Of a DNA stretch of 64,000 nucleotides, positions 31,904 through 44,252 are shown piece after piece. The position numbers and the translations under genes were made by a program. Position 1 is the stretch's first letter, and every line of letters begins with the position of its first letter. This stretch comes from Vicia villosa (taxonomy: Eukaryota > Streptophyta > Magnoliopsida > Fabales > Fabaceae). The notes beneath the pieces are model-generated. The model worked only from the letters and a program-made list of their open reading frames with translations, made no database searches and was not told where the DNA came from. Where the stretch lies: positions 124,001 to 188,000 of the forward strand of contig NW_026705304.1 of the NCBI RefSeq assembly GCF_029867415.1, read 5' to 3'.

Positions 31904-32849
31904 GCTTGTAAGATACACGCGTTCAATTGATTATATTTTAAAACAAGGATCTGAATTTTCCAAACCAAAACTGGCGCCAAGAACACACCTTCAACTGATT
32001 TTCAAAATTCTTCAAAACTGTGTTGTTTTGATCGATCAAAGGGTCTATCTCACTCAGTTTTTCACGAGGAACATGATGGTGACCTTTAATTTCATTTATT
32101 TTCACTCTAAGGGGGTCAATTTTTGTATGAACATGAAGAACCCTAAAACTGAATTTGATCGTGAAATGATGTATGATTGATGAATTATGAAATTAATTGA
32201 GGGCTAATGATCCATATGTATGCAGAAACATGATGGCAAAGCAATATTTCATTTATGATGCATGATTCATAGAGTTTGAAGTTCATGTGCACTTACCTCA
32301 AAAACGGCAAAACTGGAGATTTGATTCTTCAATATAAGTGTTACAGATGCTTTGTATCGATCTGGATAGCTTCAATGATGATTGTGGAAGGTGTCTGGAT
32401 GTCTGGAACAAGCTGGATTCATCTGAGCATGGCCATGGCACCTGAACTGCAGTTGCTTCAAGTATGAATCGAATTTGAAGATGGAGGTGTTACAGGTCGT
32501 ATGTGAGTGTTTGGATCATTCATATGAAGTATATGGAAGGTGTTAGAAGTGATAGTTTGGACAGAAATGGCCTGGAATGGATTTTGGCATGATAAGGTTC
32601 AATTCATGTTCATATGGAGGTGAGATGATGATTCTGAGTTTTGGGGTGATTTGGGGTGTGTGAGTGGTTCAAACACATCCCATATGATGTTTGTGGCTTG
32701 TGGGAAGCATCACTTGGCTCAGAACTTGCAAGGTTTAGAGGTTGAGAATTTCACCTCTTTGAAACTTAAGAAACTTGCATTCTAAGAAAGAAGAGAGAAA
32801 ACCTATAATTGTGAGGTTTTGGTGTGAATTGAAGAGTGATTTGAACCTC

Positions 32850-32857
32850 TATTTATA
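32850..32857 (-). promoter_or_regulatory. TATA box in the 3' LTR of element III
   Basis: TATAAATA on the - strand within 'ggcctataaatagaggttc'. Being in the 3' LTR it would drive transcription leftwards into the flanking LINE piece and element II. Confidence 0.75.
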
Positions 32858-34433
32858 GGCCAAAGTTTCTGAATACAAAGCTTTGCAAGTTGATCAAGAA
32901 TTGGTGATTTGGCATTTGAAGATAAAATGGAATCTTTACATTTAATGCACATGGTTAAAAATGATAACCATGGTTAAAAATCTCAAGTGCTTCTTATCTC
33001 TTTCTATTCTGATCTCAAACCAGAAATATCTCACAATTATTGGTGGTTTATGTCATTGCTTGCATCATTAGGAAAAATGGCTTGAAATTTAGTGAAAATG
33101 GCTTGAAATTCAAGTGAAAATGATCACTAAATGCATAATTCAAAACCATAGCTATGCTCCATATTTTTTCATGCTCTTGGACATTTTGGAAAGCTCATGT
33201 TACACACTTCAAAACCCTAGTTGAAAGTTTCTTCAAGACCTTTAAGGAAATGGGTGAAAAAGATCCATGAACTTTGAAGAAAATGAGATTTCAAGTGAAG
33301 TTTTCAAAAAGTACCAACTTTGAAGCACCATATCTCTTAAATGGTTGATCTTATGGAAAAATTTTATATGTGTCAAAGTTGTTTATTGGATCAAAATCTA
33401 CAACTTTCATGTTGGGAGTTTTTTTCAGTTTGTAGGTGAAATTTTGAGAAATTCCCTTCCAAAGTTTGGAAAAAACCATTGAAAAACACTTAGAAAATTT
33501 TCTAAGTATGAAAGTCAAACTTTTGACTTTTTGATTCTTGATTGATTTTCTTGATTTTCCTTGATCAAATGACTTCTCATATCATATATTGATGATTTAA
33601 AACTTCAAAAGTCATGGTTGACCAAAATTCCCCAAAAGTCAATGGTGATCTTGTACAGTTGACTTTTTCAGACGAATCGCGTTTCTGGAGATTTCAAATG
33701 AAACAGGCTATCCTCACCAAATGGATAGTATGAATGGACCATATTGAGGCATTAGAGGATATTGAATCATGATTTGAGTTATGGCACCATGTCCTGATTA
33801 AAAAATCAGTGGTTCAGTGAATTAGGTCAAAAAACCCTAATTGTCGACCTGATGAAATTGATGACTGTGGATCCTGAATTAAGATACAATTTCCATTGTA
33901 TATTGTCATAGGGATTATTTGAGGATGATTGAAACCTTTGATTGACTCCCTGGGGATTTTTAGGGTTTCCCAAATGTGATCTCTGATTTCAGTCCCTGAT
34001 AGTTCAAAACCCTAATTCTGAGGATTTGTCTAATCAATCTTTGTGTAAGAGATGTTCTGAGCCAATGGATTAGGTCAAAATGATGCACTTGGGGTCTTGA
34101 GGTCATGTCCCAAGTCATTAGGTCAAATTCTGAGCAAAAGTCAGGGGTATGCTGTCTTTAGTCAAAACCCTAATCTGGTTGGTTCAGAGCCTTTGAGCTT
34201 GTTGAAATGAATCTTTGAGGACCAAATGTTGATTGTTGATGAAGATGATTCATTTGAAATGAAGGGAGAACAAAAACCTAATTGATTGTTACTTGTACTG
34301 ATGAGTGATTTCCTGATTAAATCCTGCTGAGTCACAAGTAACAAACACAAGCTATGCAGTTTGTTAGAGATGCAAATGATGCATATGCAAATGATATGAG
34401 GTGGTATCTTAGGTCAAAAATTGGGGTATGACA

Positions 34434-34449
34434 GATGCCCCTATTTAAG
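34434..34449 (-). promoter_or_regulatory. Polypurine tract of element III
   Basis: On the - strand TTAAATAGGGGCATC directly precedes the 3' LTR start TGTCATACCCC. It is nearly the same as the tract of element I. Confidence 0.85.
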
Positions 34450-36066
34450 TTTCTTCAACCTGAGACATGAAGATTGAAAATCTTCGTTTTGATAGGGTGG
34501 AAGAGACTTAAATATCAGAAGACGCAAATTTTAGACCTAAGATACCAAAATTGCGAATGATGCAAGGATATCTTTACCGAGGGAATATCAAAACTGACTC
34601 CACTGGGGAAAAGAGATTGGGAAGGATGTCTCAATCCGTTTTAGGAAGAGAATCCGTTTTATCGGGAAAGCAAGTGTATGCTTCACCTAGGAATGATGGT
34701 TTTGTAAGAAAAGCTTACCTAATCGACATTATCGACTATCAGCATGGGGATAGACTTGTTTAATAATGCGAAGGTGAAAGGTATGAAACTGTGTTACCGA
34801 CTACCAGCCTCGTGATAGACTTGACAAGGTAAAAAGAGTTTCAAAGGTTCGGTTAATATTACCGACTATCAGCCTTGTGATAGACATGTTGAATAATATA
34901 ACCAAAACAAAAAGGTTACCGACTACCAGCCTCGTGATAGTGGTTTTGAAGACATGATCAATTATCAGCCGAGTGATAAAATGATTCTGGAGACTTTGCT
35001 AGGGAAGTTACTGGTTATTCAGCCTTGTGAACAGCAATAAAACCCTGATTGTCAAATGGTCTTCCTGATTGATTTCCTAGAGAGGAAAAATATTTTGAAA
35101 GAGACATAAGCTGCTCAGAAGATGAGGCTATTGCTTATTGTCTGTTTTTCACGACTCTGTTTGAGGAATCGGAATTTGAATCTTTGGTAAAGACAGGGTT
35201 CTAACCAAGAATGAATTGGAAAGAAATAGTCAAACAAGACTTTGTACCCATGAGGAATGAACTCAACTGGGGATTCCCTCCTTTATTTTAAGAGGAGAAA
35301 CTGAAGCAACCTTCTTCCACGAGGAATGATCTCAGTGGGGAACTGGAGAAAGAAGATGTTCTTTCTGCTTATGGGTGACAACCTACTTGGAGAGATGACA
35401 CGCCCATATTTGTTTTCCTTTCTTTTCTTTCTTTTTTTTCTCTTTCTTTGGGATAGATATATCCTAAACAAGGGAACATCGGGAAATGCAAGAATGCATA
35501 AATGATGCAAATATGTATGAATGATGAATGTCATGAATGTAGCATGCATGCTGGTGATACTGACAGACAAAGAAGTATATACTGGAGAGGGACCGACGTC
35601 GCAATACAACCAGATATTTGGCAAATGTTCTTCAACACGGTGTAGATAACACGGGTGATGGTGCTGCGTGCTTTAGACTTCTCTGGGGAAGATGAGCATC
35701 TTTTCTTAGATGGAAGAGCTTCTTCACTGGAGATTGGAAATCTTCGTCACTAGGGATAAAGACCTTCTTCACTGGGGATAGAAGAGCTTCTTTACCTCGA
35801 GGGGTAATTGTTTCAAGAATTCTTTTCTGGTACAGACTCTTCAGGTGACGAAGTACGGACTAATGCAGTTACTTTGTCATAAATCCCTAATTTTTGCCTA
35901 GATTGCCCTTTCAGGTTTTCAATCTACCAGGATGAATTTTTTCTGTTTATTGTCTCTAATTTTTGCCTGGACCGCCCTTTCAGGTTTTCAGTCCACCGAG
36001 ACGCTCATTTTTGCCTAAGTCGCCCTTTGCGGGTTTTCGACTTACCGAGCTGTTCTTTTGTATTTT
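34450..36066 (-). other. 3' untranslated part of element III with three repeat families
   Basis: About 1.6 kb between the pol stop and the polypurine tract, without a gene. Positions 34725-34985 hold about five degenerate units with 'ccgactaccagcctcgtgatag'. Positions 35690-35800 hold 'cttcactggggata' repeats, and 35870-36050 hold three units of about 60 bp with 'tttttgcctag' and 'gccctttcaggttttc'. This is the compartment that carries the 46-bp array in element I. Confidence 0.8.
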
Positions 36067-39000
36067 TTAGACAAAGTATTTCTTGACTGCATCAGCATTC
36101 ACAGGATGTGGGAGTTCATCACCATCCATGGTAGTAAGAATCATGGCACCGCCAGAAAATGTTCTTTTGACAACATACGGGCCTTCGTAATTAGGAGACC
36201 ATTTGCCCCTAGAATCTGGTTGAAAAGACAAGATCTTTTTAAGCACGAGGTCGCCTTCTCGAAATTCACGAGGTCGAACCTTTTTGTTGAAAGCTTGTTT
36301 CATCCTTGCTTGGTATAACTGTCCATGGCATAGAGCAGTCATACGTTTTTCTTCGATTAAGTTCAACTGATCGTATCTGTTTTGACACCATTCAGCCTCT
36401 GATAACTTAGTTTCCATGAGGACTCTCATTGATGGGATTTCAACTTCTACGGGGAGCACAGCTTCCATGCCGTATACTAGAGAAAAAGGAGTTGCCCCTG
36501 TTGAAGTACGCACTGAAGTACGGTACCCATGTAAAGCAAATGGCAGCATTTCATGCCAGTCTTTGTAAGTGACGACCATTTTCTGGACGATCTTCTTAAT
36601 GTTCTTGTTAGCAGCTTCAACAGCGCCGTTCATTTTTGGCCTGTAAGGAGAAGAGTTATGATGCTCAATCTTGAATTCCTCACATAATTCTTTCATCATT
36701 TTGTTATTCAAGTTTGAACCATTGTCAGTAATGATCTTGCTGGGAATACCATATCGGCAAATGATGTTATTCTTGATAAACCTCACAACCACTTGTCTTG
36801 TAACATTGGCATAAGATGCTGCTTCGACCCATTTGGTGAAGTAATCAATTGCTACCAAGATGAAACGATGACCGTTTGAAGCTTTCAGTTCGATCATTCC
36901 AATCATGTCGATACCCCACATGGAAAAAGGCCATGGAGATGAGAGAACGTTGAGTAGAGTCGGTGGCACATGGATCTTATCTGCGTAGATCTGGCACTTG
37001 TGACATCTCTTCACGTGTTTATAACAATCTGATTCCATTGTCAACCAATAGTATCCTGCTCTTAAGATCTTTCTGGACATCGCATGCCCGTTTGAATGAG
37101 TTCCAAAGGACCCTTCATGCACTTCATGCATTAACATGTCTGCTTCGTGTCTGTCTACGCATCTGAGCAAAACCATATCGAAGTTTCTTTTGTATAGCAC
37201 ATCTCCGTTCAGGAAGAAACTGCCAGAAAGTCTCCTTAGAGTTTTCTTATCTTTGTTTGATGCCCCAAGTGGGTACTCTTGAGTTTGAAGGAAGCGTTTG
37301 ATGTCGTGGAACCACGGTTTATCATCGATGACTGCTTCGGTTGCAAATACATAGGCGGGCCTTTCAAGGCGCGTAATTCTGACTGTAGGCATATCGTTCC
37401 AATGATTGACTTTGAACATGGAAGATAGAGTGGCCAAGGCGTCTGCCATTCGATTCTGATCTCGAGGTATATGATGCAATTCAACCTTGTTGAAGAAAGT
37501 CAACAGACGTCTTGCATAATCTCTGTAAGGAATTAAGCCAGGGTGATAAGTTTCCCACTTGTCTTTGATTTGGTTGATCACGAGGGCTGAATCTCCATAT
37601 ATGTCTAGGATCTTGATCCTTAAGTCAATGGCTTCTTCGAGACCCATGATACAAGCTTCATATTCTGCGATGTTGTTGGTGCACTCAAATAACAATCTGG
37701 CGGAGAACGGGATATGAGTACCCTTGGGAGTGATGATGATTGCCCCAATTCCATTGCCAAAAGCGTTTACTGCTCCATCAAAAATTAGGCCCCATCTTGA
37801 TCCGGGTTCAGGACCTTCTTCAGGTAACGGTTCGTCACAATCTTTCATCTTCAAGTACAAGACATCTTCATCAGGAAAGTCAAGCTTGAGAGATTGATAT
37901 TCATTAATTGGTTGATGCGCCAAATGATCGGCGAGAATGCTTCCTTTGACCGCTTTTTGAGCATGGTACTCAATGTCATACTCAGATAACAGCATTTGCC
38001 ATCGGGCAATCCTTCCTGTTAAGGCAGGCTTTTCAAAGACATATTTGATCGGATCCATTTTGGAGATTAACCAAGTAGTATTGTTGATCATGTATTGGCG
38101 AAGACGTTTTGAAGCCCAAGCCAAAGCACAACACGTTTTTTCGAGCATGGAGTAACGAGACTCACAGTCTGTGAATTTCTTACTCAAGTAATAGATGGCA
38201 TGCTCCTTCTTACCAGTTTCATCTTGCTGTCCAAGCATACAACCCATGGATTCTTCCAACACGGTAAGGTACATGATTAATGGTCTTCCTTCAACCGGAG
38301 GAATCAATATTGGTGGTTCTAACAGGTACTCTTTTATACTGTCAAACGCTTTCTGGCAATCTTCAGTCCATACAACCCCTTGATCTTTGCGGAGAAGCTT
38401 GAAAATTGGCCCACAAGTAGCAGTCATTTGAGAGATAAACCTGGAGATATAGTTCAACCGTCCAAGAAATCCTCTTACTTGCTTTTCAGTTTTTGGTACA
38501 GGCATCTCTTGAATAGCTCTGACTTTGTCGGGATCTACTTCGATACCTCTTTGGCTGACAATGAAACCCAAGAGTTTTCCAGATCTAACCCCAAAAGTAC
38601 ATTTATTAGGATTCAAGCGAAGCTGATATTTCCTTAATCGTTGAAACAACTTCAAAAGGTATTCAATATGTTCTTCTTCTGTGCTGGACTTGGCTATCAT
38701 GTCGTCCACATAAACTTCAATTTCTTTATGCATCATGTCATGAAAGAGAGTAGTCATTGCCCTTTGGTAAGTTGCGCCTGCATTCTTTAATCCAAACGGC
38801 ATCACTTTGTAGCAAAAGGTACCCCATGGGGTGATGAAAGATGTCTTCTCCATGTCTTCAGGAGCCATCTTGATCTGATTATAACCGGAGAACCCATCCA
38901 TGAAAGAAAAGACGTTGAACTTAGCGGTGTTATCAACCAGCATGTCGATATGAGGTAATGGAAAGTCATCTTTTGGACTGGCCTTGTTCAAGTCACGGTA

Positions 39001-39532
39001 GTCAACACACATTCTGACTTTGCCATCTTTCTTCGGAACTGGCACTATGTTGGCCAACCATTGAGGATACTCAGAGGTGACAAGAAAACCTGCGTCGAGT
39101 TGCTTTTGAACTTCCACTTTGATCTTGTTAGCCATATCAGGGTGAGTCCTTCGCAATTTCTGCTTAACTGGCGGACATTCTGGCTTCAATGGCAAGTAAT
39201 GCTGAACAATATTGGTATCCAACCCAGGCATGTCTTGGTAGGACCAGGCAAACACGTCAACATATTCTTTGAGAAGGTCTGTCAACTTACTCTTGATATC
39301 AGCATCAAGCAGTGATCCAATGGTCACTTCTTTTTTGTCTTCTTCAGAACCCAAGTTGATCTTTTCTAAAGGCTCTTTGTGAGGCAGAATGGTTCTTTCC
39401 TCGTGCTTAAGTAATCGAGAGATCTCGTCCGGGATCTCCTCTTCTTCCTCTTCTTCGGCTTCGAACACAGGAAACTCAAAGTTGGGAGAGGGCATAGGGT
39501 TATTGCATTCAATGGGTTTATCAATAGTAAAT
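36067..39532 (-). CDS. pol of element III: RT, RNase H, aRNase H, integrase
   Basis: The polyprotein copies the RNA and inserts the DNA. Numbering is from the ATG at 39540; the predicted spliced exon starts at 39532. An acidic linker (residues 28-40) is followed by reverse transcriptase (about 120-370) with motif A FSFMDGFSGY (Asp 215) and YVDD at 277-280; a first RNase H (about 420-545); a second, archaeal-type RNase H (582-710) with FDGA (Asp 588), EYEA, YGDS (Asp 650) and ADALA (Asp 700); and integrase with an HHCC finger (about 805-850, CHKC) and DDE residues in WGIDMI (878), TDNGS (939) and AVEAANK (975). There is no chromodomain. The stop is at 36067. The dual RNase H is the mark of the Tat lineage. 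The frame is fully open. Confidence 0.95.
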
Positions 39533-39904
39533 CTGCACATGTGATTTACATTTATTTCAGAAAATTTATGAATGCAGGAGTGTATGCAGATTTTTTTGAA
39601 AAAGTTTTTTTTTTTTTTTTTTTTTTTTTTATTTTTTTTGGTTTTTTAGGATTACCATTTCCAGAAAAAGCAAAAATAAAACACATAATGTAGGGAATTC
39701 AAAATGACACTTTATTTATGATTCATTTTTGAAACAAAGCCCTAAACACAAACTCATTTGTCTTGGGCGGGACAAAGAGGGAAACTTTTAAAACAAAGCC
39801 CTATACACAAAGTTATTTGGGCGGAACATTTAAAAGCGAAGCCCTATAAAACATCTCTCTGCTTTGGGCAAGGCAGGAGGTCAAAATAACAGCGAGGTGA
39901 TTAC
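39533..39904 (-). other. Predicted intron between gag-pro and pol of element III
   Basis: The donor GT at 39904-39903 overlaps the last codons of gag-pro (TCA AAG TAA, cut after TCA AA). The acceptor 'catgtgcag' ends at 39533. Excision of 372 bases removes the stop and restores one frame into pol. The intron holds a run of about 25 T on the + strand (39606-39634), which is poly-A in the transcript. The start-like ATG of pol (39540) lies inside the intron, so the spliced product would not use it. Confidence 0.78.
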
Positions 39905-42900
39905 TTTGAGCGGCGAACAACATTCGGAACGTCGACAGCTTTCCAGTAGCAACGAACTCCTCTGTGTATTATGTATTCAGGAAAATTCTCCTCAGAGTTA
40001 TCTTCAGTGTTGACATTGACCGCTGGTCGAGCAGGATTTGAAGGCCCTGGTTTGTCAACCTTGTTCTTTGTAGAGTTGAAACGGTCTTCTTCTACTTCTT
40101 GAAGAGCATATGATGAGTCACAATCTTCAGAATTTTCAGGATGTATTTCCCAGTCTTCAGGATGAAGAGACTCATTATCAGCGACACTTTCCGAGTCAGT
40201 TGCGGGACCATCTTCCCCTTCATCTTCAAAAATGGCATTTATGTGATAATAACCATCTTCAGGATTATGAACCTTGGCAGATGCATTGAAGCCGAAATCT
40301 TCAGTAATTTCAGGCTGCTGAGAGAATTGACAGGGCGGATAAGCCTCTTCTGGTTGACTATTATATTCAAAGGAATCTCCCCATCCGGTTGGTTGGATAT
40401 CCTCAATCGCAATCTTGTAACTTTCAGGTGCAGTATATTTCACCATATAATCAAATTTTCCACTTGGTTGTCCCAAGGTGTCCCAGATCTCTGTAGGAAC
40501 AGGCTCAGTTTCTTTGGCACTAAATTTCTCTGAAGGAGGATATGGTTCTTCCGGAGATATGTATCCCGAGTCATTGAGATAACACTTCCATTCTTCTTTA
40601 GGATCAGGTAGACCTTCTTCGATACATTCTTCGATAAGGACATTAACCTCTTGAGGAATTGGGTTAAGGAACCCTCCACTAATGAATGTTTCTTTGATTG
40701 GACAAAAGGTTTCATCCTTCTTAGTGCAGTTTGAGAATGTTGGTGAACATCCGAGACCTGCTCTAGTTTCATTCTTAGTAGGGGTCACAACTTGCCCCCA
40801 GCTAGTGGTAGTTCCATCTTTCACTACTTTTACCGCCTCTTTGTAAGAAGAGATCGATGCTTTCTTCTTGGAAGATTCGTCTTCTAAAGAGAGACCTTGG
40901 AACTGCGTTCCTTCCACATCATCAGCACTGATAAAAGAGAAATTGGATAAATGGCTCACCATCAAGGCTTGCTCTCCACTTATCGTTACCAATTTTCCAT
41001 TTGTTACAAATTTTAACTTTTGATGGAGCGTAGAAGTTACTGCCCCTGCTTCATGGATCCATGGTCGTCCTAACAGGCAGCTATAAGCAACTTGAATGTC
41101 CATGACCTGGAAGGTGATTTGGAACGTATGTGGACCAATTGTCATGGGAAGGTTGACTTCGCCGATAACAGATTTTCGCGATCCATCAAATGCTTTGACA
41201 ACTACACCACTGAATTTCATAGGCATTCCTTGGTAAGACAAACGAGCAAGAGCTGTCTTTGGCATAACATTCAAGGAAGATCCGGTGTCTACCAGCACAT
41301 TAGACAAAGAATCTGACTGACAGTTCATAGAAATGTGCAAAGCAAGATTGTGATTTCTACCCTCCTCGGGGAGTTCTTCATCACAGAAGCTTAAATTGTT
41401 ACAAGCTGTTATGTTGGCTATTATCCCATCAAAGTGGTCAACAGTCACATCATGATCTACAAAAGCTTGATCTAAGACTTTCATCAGGGCTTCCCTGTGG
41501 GCTTCTGAATTCAACAGCAATGAAAGTATTGAGATTTTTGAAGGAGTCTGCATAAGCTGATCCACAATCTTATATTCACTTCTTTTGATAAGCTTCAAAA
41601 TTTCATCAAAATCAGGATTGACATTGGTTCCACTAGATTGGCCAACATCAGTGTTTGTATTACTGACAGGAGTTTCCTCGGGATTCCCTACTGGTGTATT
41701 GACAGGATTTTGCCCGGTAACAGGAGCAACAGGCTGCTTCGGAGGTAGTGGAGTATACACACGTCCACTTCTTGTTACTCGACTCACATCAGCGATGTTT
41801 TCGACAGATGAAAGAGTAGGTAAAGGAACTTCTTGTCCATCCTTTATTATTGTTGCATTGTAGTTGTATGGAACTGCCTTGTCAGAGTCATAAGGAACAG
41901 GTCCAGGTAGACAAATGATTAAAGGAGCAACAGGAACCTTCGGCTTGTTGTAAGTAACTTCCATGCGCTCAGGCATGTTGAAATGAGGAACGATGACGTT
42001 AACTGTAGGCATTTCCGAGTTGATATCTGAGACTAAAAGCTCATGCGGATAACATCCTATCATGTTAACTTCATTTTCATCCCTATTTCTGTAGATCTCA
42101 ATAGTACCATTATCTAGCAAAACTTGGAGATCTCTTCTCACAATCGAACACCCGTGAGGATCCACACAACATATTCTACAGGAACCGTATTGATGTTGGC
42201 GAAAATTCTGCCCCCGACAAAGAGTGGCGTGCATTTGTAACAAATCTGCTCTTGAGAAGTTGATATTATAGACTCGGTATTGGCCAGGACATCCATATAC
42301 CATGTTTACAACATGCCCTCCATGATTGGGCAGCGGATTTGCTTGCACATTAGGATTCAAATTTCTGAAAGAGAGGAGATTAGATCTAACCAACCTCTGA
42401 ACTTCATATTTCAAAGCTATGCAATGCTCAAGATCATGGCCAGGTGCCCCTTGATGATAAGGGCATGAAACCTCAGCTTTGTACCACCATGGGAGTCTCT
42501 CAGGTACTGGTGGTGGTGCTTTAGTTTGAATAAGGCCTCTTTCAATCAGTGCAGGGTACAATTCTGTGTAGGTCATCGGAATCGGATCGAACTGTGGAGT
42601 TCTTTGTACTCGATTCTGATTATTGTTTAACTGCTGAGCCTGTTGTCGAGGCTGTTGTTGTTGAAACTGAGGAGTGAATCCCGGATTAGGTGATGTATTA
42701 ACAACTGGCGCAATAGCAGCAATCTGTTGTCGACGATTGACGTTTCCTCTTGGCTTCCCTTGGGATACCATGTCAACACTTTGTTCTTTCTTCTTTGGGA
42801 AACCACTTCCAAACTTTTTGATTCCACTTGAAGATCCACCTTCTTTAGTCAGACGTCCGGTTCGGACTCCTTCTTCTAGACGCATCCCCATGTTTACCAT

Positions 42901-43929
42901 TTCGGTGAAATCACTTGGAGCACTAGCAATCATGCGTTCATAGTAAAACGGACCGAGAGTATTCAAGAAGATCTTTGTCATCTCTTTCTCTTTTAACGGT
43001 GGATTAATCTGAGCAGCAGTTTCTCTCCATCGTTGGGCATACTCTTTGAAAGCTTCATGATCTTTCTGAGCCATGGACCGAAGCTGATCTCTGTCTGGAG
43101 CCATATCCGAGTTGTATTTGTATTGTCGGACAAAGGCCTCACCTAGGTCGTTGAAAGTCCGAATATTGGTGCTATCTAAACCTGTGTACCACTTCAGTGC
43201 GGCACCAGTCAAACTGTCTTGAAAGTAATGGATAAGCAACTGATGATTATCTGCATAAGTAGACATCTTCCTGGCATACATCACAAGATGGCTTTGCGGA
43301 CAAGAACTACCTTTATACTTCTCAAAGTCTGGGACCTTGAATTTAGCTGGTATTTGTACACTGGGAACCAAACATAGCTCCTGGGCATTCTTTCCAAACA
43401 AATCTTTTCCCCGAATAGCTTTAACTTCCAGCTGAATCATGTTGAATTGTTCTTGGAGATCTCCTACAAGGCTTCGCTGATTTGTGCTATCACCCTGATC
43501 ATGATAAACCTCATTGTCTCCGTAAGGAACAGTGTGAACCATAGGAGTCGGAACCGTCATAGTGGGTTGAGAAAGTGCCATAGTAACTTGAGAAAAAGTT
43601 ATCCCCTGATTTGGAGTGAACTGTGAACTATGAGCAGCAGGCGCTTCAGTTGTGGATGTTTGAACCCCAGAAACATTATGGCGGAAACCTGTACCAAAGC
43701 TGAAAGGCGTGCCCCAACCTTCTGGCATGGAGAAAGATGGAATGCCGAATGCAACCGTAGAAACTGGAGTAGTGACCTCAGATGTTACTGTTGCTTGACT
43801 GTTAGGTGGCGGCGGCTGATTCTGTGCGGCCATTAAAGAGTCAACCAGAGTAGTGAGACTTTCCAACTTTTCCTGAAGAGTGGTCACTGTACCACGGAGC
43901 TCAATATTCTCTTGTTCAGAGTGTTCCAT
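39901..43929 (-). CDS. gag-pro polyprotein of element III (1342 aa)
   Basis: Makes the capsid and protease. N to C: a coiled-coil (residues 1-35), a Pro/Thr/Gln-rich linker, the capsid domain (about 175-360, with 'VPDFEKYKGSSCPQSHLVMY', 'FQDSLTGAALKWY', 'FKEYAQRWRE'), a Gln/Asn-rich stretch, the Cys/His motif CPYHQGAPGHDLEHC (about 490-505), the Cys motif CRICCVDPHGC, and the aspartic protease with VLVDTGSSLNVMP (Asp 881) and 'LLGRPWIHEAGA'. The C-terminal 250 residues are acidic. The stop at 39901 lies just inside the predicted intron. The start at 43929 matches the start of the element II protein (MEHSEQENIELR against MEDFEQENGELR). The frame is open, with no sign of decay. Confidence 0.95.
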   Translation of the reverse strand: MEHSEQENIELRGTVTTLQEKLESLTTLVDSLMAAQNQPPPPNSQATVTSEVTTPVSTVAFGIPSFSMPEGWGTPFSFGTGFRHNVSGVQTSTTEAPAAHSSQFTPNQGITFSQVTMALSQPTMTVPTPMVHTVPYGDNEVYHDQGDSTNQRSLVGDLQEQFNMIQLEVKAIRGKDLFGKNAQELCLVPSVQIPAKFKVPDFEKYKGSSCPQSHLVMYARKMSTYADNHQLLIHYFQDSLTGAALKWYTGLDSTNIRTFNDLGEAFVRQYKYNSDMAPDRDQLRSMAQKDHEAFKEYAQRWRETAAQINPPLKEKEMTKIFLNTLGPFYYERMIASAPSDFTEMVNMGMRLEEGVRTGRLTKEGGSSSGIKKFGSGFPKKKEQSVDMVSQGKPRGNVNRRQQIAAIAPVVNTSPNPGFTPQFQQQQPRQQAQQLNNNQNRVQRTPQFDPIPMTYTELYPALIERGLIQTKAPPPVPERLPWWYKAEVSCPYHQGAPGHDLEHCIALKYEVQRLVRSNLLSFRNLNPNVQANPLPNHGGHVVNMVYGCPGQYRVYNINFSRADLLQMHATLCRGQNFRQHQYGSCRICCVDPHGCSIVRRDLQVLLDNGTIEIYRNRDENEVNMIGCYPHELLVSDINSEMPTVNVIVPHFNMPERMEVTYNKPKVPVAPLIICLPGPVPYDSDKAVPYNYNATIIKDGQEVPLPTLSSVENIADVSRVTRSGRVYTPLPPKQPVAPVTGQNPVNTPVGNPEETPVSNTNTDVGQSSGTNVNPDFDEILKLIKRSEYKIVDQLMQTPSKISILSLLLNSEAHREALMKVLDQAFVDHDVTVDHFDGIIANITACNNLSFCDEELPEEGRNHNLALHISMNCQSDSLSNVLVDTGSSLNVMPKTALARLSYQGMPMKFSGVVVKAFDGSRKSVIGEVNLPMTIGPHTFQITFQVMDIQVAYSCLLGRPWIHEAGAVTSTLHQKLKFVTNGKLVTISGEQALMVSHLSNFSFISADDVEGTQFQGLSLEDESSKKKASISSYKEAVKVVKDGTTTSWGQVVTPTKNETRAGLGCSPTFSNCTKKDETFCPIKETFISGGFLNPIPQEVNVLIEECIEEGLPDPKEEWKCYLNDSGYISPEEPYPPSEKFSAKETEPVPTEIWDTLGQPSGKFDYMVKYTAPESYKIAIEDIQPTGWGDSFEYNSQPEEAYPPCQFSQQPEITEDFGFNASAKVHNPEDGYYHINAIFEDEGEDGPATDSESVADNESLHPEDWEIHPENSEDCDSSYALQEVEEDRFNSTKNKVDKPGPSNPARPAVNVNTEDNSEENFPEYIIHRGVRCYWKAVDVPNVVRRSK

Positions 43930-44252
43930 TACTCTTCTTCTGCTTGAACGAGTATTGTATCTGTGATCTGATTGCGAGCGCGGTCGAGAAACTTTGAGAC
44001 GCGACAGCTTGACGATCTAATGGAGAAAGATCCAAAAGATGAGACTCTATACAACAGACTCGATATGCAGAATGATGCATGCAAAAAGAAATTTATGATT
44101 TTTCCAAATATTTTAAAGATTATTCTCTTGCAAACATTTGAACACAAACAAATCTTTTATTCATTCATTTTTTTTATTTTATTACAATAATTGGAAATGT
44201 TACAACATTGGAGCGTAGCTCCTTACAAAAGCAAATAAAAAGCTAAACAATC
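43930..44252 (-). other. Spacer between ORF1 and gag-pro, element III
   Basis: 323 bp, AT-rich, no gene recognised. Similar in size to the 290-bp spacer of element II. Confidence 0.6.

Larger units (their letters stand above)
29320..34433 (-). repeat. 3' LTR of element III (5114 bp)
   Basis: On the - strand it starts TGTCATACCCCAATTTTTG at 34433 and ends CCCCGCGACA at 29320. Landmarks: TATAAATA 32857-32850, splice donor GAG|GTAAGT (GT at 32296-32295), tRNA-like unit 31903-31826, paired 'gggactta...ctctctaatattcgagaggccc' blocks near 31160 and 31330, repeats 29990-30210 and 30320-30600, hairpin 29537-29552. The interior matches 46588-51699 almost base for base. Confidence 0.95.

Noticed and set aside
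31774..32180. Short open frames repeated at 48971-49446
   Set aside because: Their duplication only reflects the two LTRs of element III; they span the tRNA-like unit and lack protein motifs.
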